A DNA stretch of 64,000 nt from the NCBI RefSeq assembly GCF_035222375.1, contig NC_085889.1, positions 434,001 through 498,000 on the forward strand, given 5' to 3'. Source of the DNA: Podospora pseudocomata. Taxonomy: Eukaryota; Ascomycota; Sordariomycetes; Sordariales; Podosporaceae. Positions 57,198 to 64,000 of this stretch are shown here, in pieces (the first letter of the stretch is position 1; every line of letters begins with the position of its first letter). Both the position numbers and the translations under genes were made by a program. Below the pieces are notes generated by a model. That model saw only the letters and a list, made by a program, of their open reading frames with translations, did no database searches and was not told where the DNA came from.

Positions 57198-58532
57198 TTG
57201 CTGTGATGGTGTTTGCCTCCAGGATAGAGGCTTCAAGTTTGACATGCAGAATTTGTGCGTGGGTGTTCCTTGTTGATATCAACCCTGGAGCGAGTGGGGC
57301 CACCACCGAATCATGGGCTGGGGTTTCCAAGTAGGGAAAAACAGCCCAGATGACAGTAGACTTCAGAGCTCAAGCAGTCAGGAAGAATGCCTTCTCGGCA
57401 CGGGTTTGGCCTGGGTAGGAAGATATTGGAGATAAGGGACTGCCATCAACCCTAACCCCCAATTCCAAGCCGCACCCTCCACGTTGCACCCTCCACGATT
57501 CAGTTCTGGCAAAGATCGCCCAAACGCTGTGTGTGACAGCAACGTCAAGATAAGGTTGCAGGTGTCAATGCCAATCAAGAAGGGTTACTGGTGTATTGGT
57601 GGTTGCATGGGAGGACGTCGTGCAGGCGATCTGTGTTCTGTTATCAGGTCCTTTCAGGGTAGTTGATGATGGGGACATCAGTGTGCCCGTGGCACCATGA
57701 CCGTCAGCACGGAGGAGTGGTTTCGTGGGATTTCTGGGGGAATGTTATCCACGCCTTGGGGAAGACAATGCTCGGAACCGCCGGGTCTAGAATAAAAACA
57801 AGACAAAAATAAAAGACGGCGGCAAACTGCGCCCTGCTTTGCCATGTGGTAAAATGACAAATGCCAAAGTCGGGACTCGTCGACATGTTGACGGGAGTTC
57901 AGCAGAGCCCCACTGCGATGCTACAGTGGGTTCCGAGAGGAACGGGTGTTTCCGCCGCGGAGATGCAATTGTTACTGGCAACTGCTGACTCGGCCTTCCT
58001 GTTAGCAATAGTGAGCTGATCCAGCTGATCGAGCCTCGAATGTCCACACGAGGGATATTGCAGGAATTGCCCAGCCGGGAGAATTGTTTTGCAACTCGCA
58101 AGAAAAAACGGTCTTGTTGGAGTATCGGCCCTCGGAGATGCGCTTGTCAATGTCGATCGTACGGCACTCGGTATCGTACCACACCCCTAGGCGAGACCAA
58201 GAAAGCTCTGCGCAATGGCTGCGAAAGTGAAGGAAGGCAAGGGATTTCGGGCGGAAATAGGATGACAGAAAGGTAGAGAGAACAACAGGATGTAGAGAAG
58301 GATAAATACCCTTCCATGGTCCAAGGAAAACAATCTCAGTATCCCAAACCATCAACTCTAGAGTGGACCAGAGTCGCAACGCATATCCCCAGATTTCCCC
58401 AGTTCCCCACTTGAGCCGATCGTTGGGAATCTGAGACGCTACACTTGTCAAGACTTTTAACTTCAGTCTCCCCTTCCAATAGCCACTCATCAAGCTTTGC
58501 CAAGTCAGATAGACCACTGGATATCCTTCACC
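57198..58532. other. No recognisable gene; flavohemoglobin upstream region
   Basis: No frame with motifs. The antisense frame at 58002-58862 runs into the flavohemoglobin gene and is a shadow. The sequence near the ATG should include its 5' UTR. Confidence 0.5.
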
Positions 58533-59798
58533 ATGGCAGCCATCACCCCCGAGCAGATCGCCATTGTCAAGGCGACAGCGCCAGTCCTCAAAGAACACGG
58601 CGTAACCATCACCACCACCTTCTACAACAACCTCATTGGAGATGTTCCAGCACTTCACAACTTTTTCAGCACCACCAGCCAAACAACAGGTCGACAGCCA
58701 CGAGCACTTGCCGGCGCTGTTCTGGCTTATGCGACGTATATTGACGACCTCCCCAAGCTGACACATGCCGTGGAACGCATCGCCCACAAGCATGTTTCCC
58801 TCCAAGTAACCCCTGAGCAATACGACATCGTCGGAAAGTACCTGATCCAAGCCATCGGTCAAGTCCTCGGTGACGCAGCCACCGCCGATATCGTCGACGC
58901 CTGGATTGCCGCCTATGGTGTCCTTGCCCAGGTCTTCATCAATCGCGAAGGCGAGATGTACAAGTCGAACGCCGCCGACGGCTGGGTTGGCTGGCGCAAG
59001 TTCCGCATCACCCAGAAGGTACCAGAGAGCAGCACCATCACGAGCTTCTATCTCGCCCCCAGCGATGGGGCCACGCCACTACCCAAGTACATGCCGGGTC
59101 AGTACGTCAGCTTGCAGGTGCCGGTGCCCGAGCTTGGGTACCTGCAGAGCAGACAGTACAGCCTGAGCGAAGCCCCGAGAAAGGGAGAGTACTACCGCAT
59201 CAGCGTCAAGCGAGAGGAGGCCCTCGAGCCGAGCGCCCCTGCCCTTGTTTCCAACATGTTGCACGACCAGTACGCCGTGGGCGACGAGGTCGAGCTGTCG
59301 CATCCACAGGGCGAGTTCTTTGTGGACCCCCAGGACGCAAGCAAGGAGGGTGTCCCGGTCGTTTTGGTATCCGCCGGCGTTGGTGCGACACCGCTCAAGG
59401 CCATCCTTGACAGCCTCGTGTCTGCGGGGTCCAAGAGACCAGCATCATGGATCCATTCATCACGATCGAGCGCGGCACAGCCGTTTGCTGACGATATCCG
59501 GCGTATCTGTCGCGAGAACGAGAACGTGTCGGCCAATGTGTTCCTGCGCACGCTTGGCCCTGAGGACCGCGCTGGGGTACACTACGAGTTTGGAGACATG
59601 CGGCTGGATCTGGCAAAGTTGGACAAGGAGCGCGGTTTGTTCCTGGGTGACTCTCGAGCCGAGTACTACATTTGTGGTCCCGAGGCATTCATGATCGATG
59701 TTCGCCGCACATTGGTCGAGCAGGGTGTCGACAGGTCGAGGATATTCCTAGAGCTCTTTGCGACGGGTGATGTCAGCGACGAGGAAGCAAAATGGTGA
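58533..59798 (+). CDS. Flavohemoglobin (nitric oxide dioxygenase)
   Basis: A single exon of 421 residues, close to the usual 400-430. It oxidises NO to nitrate using O2 and NAD(P)H, protecting against nitrosative stress. The globin domain (1-145) has TFYNNL with B10 Tyr31, the CD1 Phe region HNFF, and HKHVSLQVTPEQYDIVG with proximal His87. The FAD domain (about 155-265) has MPGQYVSLQV and RQYSLSE. The NAD domain (about 275-421) has VPVVLVSAGVGATPLKAIL, EYYICGPEAFM and the C-terminal FLELFATGD. The ATG at 58533 starts MAAITPEQIAIVKAT, which aligns with the start of bacterial Hmp; the upstream in-frame codon is TTG. Intronless, unlike most neighbours. It lacks a targeting signal, so cytosolic. 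Confidence 0.96.
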   Translation: MAAITPEQIAIVKATAPVLKEHGVTITTTFYNNLIGDVPALHNFFSTTSQTTGRQPRALAGAVLAYATYIDDLPKLTHAVERIAHKHVSLQVTPEQYDIVGKYLIQAIGQVLGDAATADIVDAWIAAYGVLAQVFINREGEMYKSNAADGWVGWRKFRITQKVPESSTITSFYLAPSDGATPLPKYMPGQYVSLQVPVPELGYLQSRQYSLSEAPRKGEYYRISVKREEALEPSAPALVSNMLHDQYAVGDEVELSHPQGEFFVDPQDASKEGVPVVLVSAGVGATPLKAILDSLVSAGSKRPASWIHSSRSSAAQPFADDIRRICRENENVSANVFLRTLGPEDRAGVHYEFGDMRLDLAKLDKERGLFLGDSRAEYYICGPEAFMIDVRRTLVEQGVDRSRIFLELFATGDVSDEEAKW

Positions 59799-62700
59799 AC
59801 GATTGGGATGGGAATTAGGTAGAGCGTATTGTAGCATATGGAGTACTCACCTCGAGAATAAGAACATCTTCTGACACCTAGATTGGATGCGCGTAGCCGT
59901 TGACAGGTTGATGGTTGATGCTAGACTCACACAACTTTCGAAGACGACATAGGTGTAGGTGACAACCTGGACCATGGACGTGCTGAAGCAAGCCACGGCA
60001 TGGTGCCCCTGCGTTGTAGGTGCTGAAGCCCCACTATAAATGGCGTTCGGGTGGCTGAGAGCCATGGCAGCAGTGGCAATTTGGGCTTGGAGGCCCTTAA
60101 CGATGTCTTCAACATCTTGTTGTTTCTGATACATTGCAGACCACGTCAGCTCCCACCTCCAATTCCACGGCATAAGACTTCTTGATTTCAAATCAAGAGT
60201 TTGAAGCCATACGACATATTTCACCTGCGCGTTATTTCCGCGCCCCTTTTTTGGTCGTGCTATGCTCGGCTCCTGTTTCCATCGCACAGAAACCCAATTG
60301 AAGTTCCAGCATGCCAGAAGCCTCCTCGCCCAGCACCCCCGCTGTTGCTATACACGACGCCATTCATCGTTGCCTCGGAACCGCTATTTAACCCGAGTAG
60401 TGAGGGGATTAGCATCTCTCACGGGATGTCTTGTGCCTCCTGACTCTCAGCTGTGAAAAACCGGGCCGAGTCCTGTCAGGAGGACTGTTCCCTGCAAACA
60501 GCCAGTGTTGAAGCTCTTGGAAGGTTGCGCGAGGAGTTGCTGGCTGAGACCTCGGTAGAAGCATGTCGAAGATGGCACTTTCTGATCTTGACTGATCCTG
60601 GCAGACGTCAAGCTGAATGCTTTAAGGGCGAATCTGGAACCAGAATCCCTTTGCCCCCAGGTCACACAGCGTTGAGATTTGCGTGTAACATTGCCAAGCT
60701 CCTTTGTGCGGGCCGAACCGAGCTGGCGGGTTCGATCGCCTCTGCAAGCCACGACATCTCTTTGTGTTCTTTGCTTCTGCCAGTTCATAGGCTTATGTGG
60801 GCTACTAATACCTCCAACCAAGTGCCCGGTGGACTGTGGTGTGGTTAATGGCCATAAGTCTTGATATATCTGTATATTGTCCGAACTAATAAGGAACGTT
60901 TGTGGGGATGAGTCCCGAATCTCCGGTGTGTTTTTCTCGAACATATTACGGAGGACGCGTGGGATTTCTTCCGGCCGAAACGATTGAGCGTGCTTCAGTT
61001 GCAGCCCCGGCCGGAGCTTCATTCACGTAAGCGTCTTCCAGTACTGCTGATCCTTCACAACTAACCAGCCGTTATCCTGTCCCGCTCGTCCATCATGTCA
61101 CCTTATCACAGCCGGCATCTTGATACGATGGCTCGAATGCTAAAATGCCATGTTCGGTTGTATTTCGGTGGCCGGCTTCCCCGTCTTTGCCTGGTGACTG
61201 GTGACCCGGCGATCATGACTGCTAATTGGGGAGACCTAACGGATATAGCGGTACACATTGACCTCACCAAGAGTTGGTTGGTGTTTTCCCGATCAGGTAA
61301 TCCCGCCGCTGTTGTCAGGTACGATTGCGATCCGTGATCGACAAGGGGAGCTGGTCTTTCCCAGCAGCCTACCTTGGGTTGCCGTGCGCTGGAGGGCGTT
61401 GCGGTAGAACGTTGGGCCGCCCAAATCACCTCGGAGTCTCAAGCAGGTACAACGGCGGCCGATGACACAAGACGCCCCCTTGCCACTCGCACAAACATGA
61501 CGACGGGAGCAGCCCCCTTTGCATCCTGGACGTGGATTGTTAGAGATTAAGCCGTGCCTGATACTGTCCACAAGCAGCATTGCATGCCGTATCTGGTACC
61601 ACTCCCTGGCATGTGTCATGCGTCTCCGATGTTGCCTTGCTGCACCAGCTCGTGGCCCATCTTCGAGCTAAACCCCGCTGGGCCATCAGTCATCGGCTTC
61701 ATCCTTACACCACTCCCAGACAGGACCACAATGTCTGCCCCGAGTCCGTTTTGGGCTGTTGAATTCTGTATCTTCCTTGGCACGTGTACACGATGTGGCA
61801 CTCTGCGTCGATGCTTGGTTCCTGGACTGGATTGGATGGAGGGTTCTGGAGGGCTCGCCTTCAGCCTTCCCAGACGAAAGGTCTCGCACACGGAAAGGGA
61901 ACCTGGGTTCGACAAGGCACTGTGAGAGATGGATGCCTTGTTGCATTTAATTTCAGATGTCTCTCTCAGTTGGCAGCACCATGATGGAGACTTGTCCTAG
62001 GTAGCACGGGGAAACCCAAAAGGCCATCCCCAAACCATGATTCTCACAAGTAACCTTCTGTCCTTCCGTCACGAGCATTGAGGTGGGATGCTCTTTGAGG
62101 AAAGACACAGACTGGCTCCATCGTTCCTGGGAAGCACCGGTCGCCGTCACGCCTTTTCGTCCTGCTGTTCGGCTTAGGCCAACTGACCGCTGCCAAGTAT
62201 TTCACCTGCCCCTCTACCAATCCCCCACACTATAGTTGTCCTTGTGGAGGTAGCTTGCGGTCGCCATCGTCATAGGTGGTGGTAAGGAGAGCATTCTGTC
62301 ATGTCAGCGGTCCTAGAAAACCGCACTGTCATCATGGTAAGTCCTTTCCAAGTCTCCGATTGTATTCTACCAAAACCGAGGGCGATGCCGTTGATCGGCG
62401 ATGGGTGTGGGTGGTGTGAGAAGAATCCGTAGCTGGGAAGCTGCGGGGCTCTGGCAAGGCTGCTCCTAGTTGAACCCATGGCAGTGTCCAACCTTCCAGT
62501 TCTAGGTTGCTAGAAGGAGCCCATGGGTGGCCTGCTAGCGCCCATGTTTGGCCCAGTGTTCCCCATACATACGTTGGGTAGACACTCAAGCTTTTCCTTG
62601 TGTGCTAATCCTGCCTACCAGGTATTTCTGGCAGGGTCTGGCTGTCCGGCGAGTTGCGCTCTTTGGGGCATCAGTGTAATCTGAACTTGTCTCCATTCAC

Positions 62701-63329
62701 CTGATCCATTGCCACCACGAGAGAGATCGCAACTGTCACCAAGCATTCTAACATGGTACGGAGCCAAGGGCAGTGCGCATGCCCCCCTTCCTGGTGTCCA
62801 CATGGGTAGTCAACCGCTCCAGTAGACCTAGCTTCGACCAAGAGCGTGCTTGCGGTTGCTTGTTGCTCCTGGAGGCCCGTTCAAAATTTTCCTTTTTTTC
62901 CCCCACCAGGCTATCGTTCTTTTCACCATTGCCGTCTCACTCGGATCCTGACCAACTGACTGTTAAAGCAATTCACCACCTACCTCCCAGGCTTTTGACA
63001 GCCCTTGATCCTGTTCCCAAGCAGCTATTCACTATCCTTGCTCGGCACCTACGACGACGTCTTTCTGCTTTACAGGCAAACAATTCACTTGCTTGGCCTC
63101 CTTTTCTCATCGTTCTTTGCTGGACCAGCTCAATTTGTTTGGCGAGCCGCTGATCCACCTAGCTTACAGCACCATTTTTCTTTCATTGCTGTCTTTGATT
63201 GCGGTTTTTTTGTTTAATCAGTTTGTCGATACCCCCAGCAACTCAGTCCTTTGCCTCCTTTCAGTTCTTGTCTTTCCAACGATAATACGGTTTCAAGACT
63301 GTAAACCACTACGGGGCACCCCTTCAAAA
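59799..63329. other. No recognisable gene
   Basis: About 3.5 kb between flavohemoglobin and the polyketide synthase. The longest frames (60447-61022 minus, 61554-61925 plus) have no motifs or splice partners. A short inverted repeat at about 60180-60196 is not a tRNA. The last 500 bp are pyrimidine-rich and probably belong to the polyketide synthase promoter and 5' UTR. Confidence 0.5.
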
Positions 63330-64000
63330 ATGCCGTCCTCGCCCTGTGGCGCTGAGCCCATCGCCATCATCGGCTCCGCGTGCCGGTTCCCGGGAGGCGC
63401 GAGCTCCCCCTCGCGCCTGTGGCAACTGCTCGCGAACCCGAGGGACCTCTCGGAGCGCGTGCCCGCGGGAAGATTCCATGTCGACGCCTTCTACCACCCA
63501 GATGGCGAGTTCCCCGGCACGACGAATTCTGCCCGTGGGTACTTCCTGGACCACGACCCCCGGCTGTTTGACGCCAGCTTCTTCAGCGTCACGCCCAAGG
63601 AAGCCGAAGCAATCGATCCCCAGCAGCGGTTGCTTCTAGAAGTGGTGTACGAGGCCCTCGAGTCGGCCGGGTACTCTCTCCAGCAGCATGCGGGTGCCCG
63701 TGTTGGCGTGTTTGCCGGTGTGATGACGGCCGACTACGACACCCTCTCACAGAGGGACGAGCTCACCACAAGCCAGTACTATGCCACGGGCAATGCGCGG
63801 TCCATGGTCTCCAACCGGCTCTCGTACTTTTTCAACTTCAAAGGGCCCTCCATGACGATCGACACGGCCTGTTCATCCAGCCTGGTAGCCCTCCACCAAG
63901 CTGTCTTGAGTCTTCGGTCGGGCGATTGCGAAATGGCTTGCGTGGCTGGTGCCAACCTCATCCTGACCCCTGAGCAGTTCATCGTCGAGTCCAGCCTACA
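63330..64000 (+). CDS. Type I iterative polyketide synthase, N-terminal part (cut by window)
   Basis: From the ATG at 63330 an open frame of 223 codons runs off the right edge. It is the start of a beta-ketoacyl synthase (KS) domain, which condenses malonyl units. It begins EPIAIIGSACRFPGGASSPS and continues RGYFLDHDPRLFDASFF, EAEAIDPQQRLLLEVVYEALES, GVFAGVMTADY and the active-site block DTACSSSLVALHQAV with nucleophile Cys181. The later His motifs lie beyond the window. A start directly at KS without a SAT domain is typical of reducing fungal polyketide synthases, so a highly reducing type is likely; the remaining domains are not visible. Fungal synthases usually sit in clusters, and the next genes to the right should be tailoring enzymes or a regulator. 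Confidence 0.95.
   Translation, partial: MPSSPCGAEPIAIIGSACRFPGGASSPSRLWQLLANPRDLSERVPAGRFHVDAFYHPDGEFPGTTNSARGYFLDHDPRLFDASFFSVTPKEAEAIDPQQRLLLEVVYEALESAGYSLQQHAGARVGVFAGVMTADYDTLSQRDELTTSQYYATGNARSMVSNRLSYFFNFKGPSMTIDTACSSSLVALHQAVLSLRSGDCEMACVAGANLILTPEQFIVESSL

Noticed and set aside
58002-58862. Minus-strand frame of 286 codons
   Set aside because: Its second half is antisense to the flavohemoglobin globin domain, and it has no motifs.
60140-60215. Possible tRNA with a CTTGA/TCAAG stem and seven-base loop
   Set aside because: Only the anticodon-like hairpin is present; no T arm with a GTTCRA-type loop and no pairing acceptor ends on either strand.
60447-61022. Minus-strand frame of 191 codons
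   Set aside because: No motifs, uneven composition, and an overlapping equally long frame on the other strand; not enough to call a gene.

Overview
The window is nuclear DNA of a filamentous ascomycete, most likely a Sordariomycete of the order Sordariales. The evidence is many short spliceosomal introns (about 52-215 bp) with GTAAGT/GTATGT-like donors and CTAAC-like branch sites, a clock-controlled ccg-9-type trehalose synthase gene, a fungal-only giant DUF6606/DUF3638/DUF3645 gene, DUF3405 and bilirubin-oxidase-like genes, and stop codons in dead genes of the kind left by repeat-induced point mutation (RIP). All genes were read by hand from splice signals and frame continuity; no database search was possible.

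Left end, about 1-9.8 kb, is accessory-looking. It holds two unidentified coding fragments around a 36-bp perfect palindrome, an intact gene for a soluble trypsin-like protein whose catalytic Asp position reads Asn, a wrecked FHA-kinase (Rad53/Chk2-like) gene, a wrecked gene for a fungal protein with a C-terminal membrane segment, and an intact secreted arylsulfatase. At 12.5-13.8 kb lies a DMATS-type prenyltransferase gene broken by two frameshifts and a stop.

The middle, about 16-51 kb, is mostly housekeeping: the 3,181-residue DUF6606/DUF3638/DUF3645 protein, a mucin-like single-pass membrane protein, a secreted aldose 1-epimerase, a DUF3405 type II membrane protein, the U5 snRNP protein Dib1 divergent from thymidylate synthase, ccg-9, mitochondrial Mn-superoxide dismutase divergent from GINS subunit Psf3, a tRNA-Arg(TCT), an orphan 373-residue protein, a multi-pass membrane protein gene with two compensating frameshifts, and an orphan secreted 512-residue protein. 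The thymidylate synthase and psf3 promoters share a 9-bp S-phase-like element, and the former also has a consensus MCB site.

The right end, 52.5-64 kb, holds a bilirubin-oxidase-like multicopper oxidase, a tRNA-Arg(ACG), a flavohemoglobin (NO dioxygenase) and, after about 3.5 kb without a recognisable gene, the start of a type I polyketide synthase that runs off the window, so a biosynthetic cluster may begin there.
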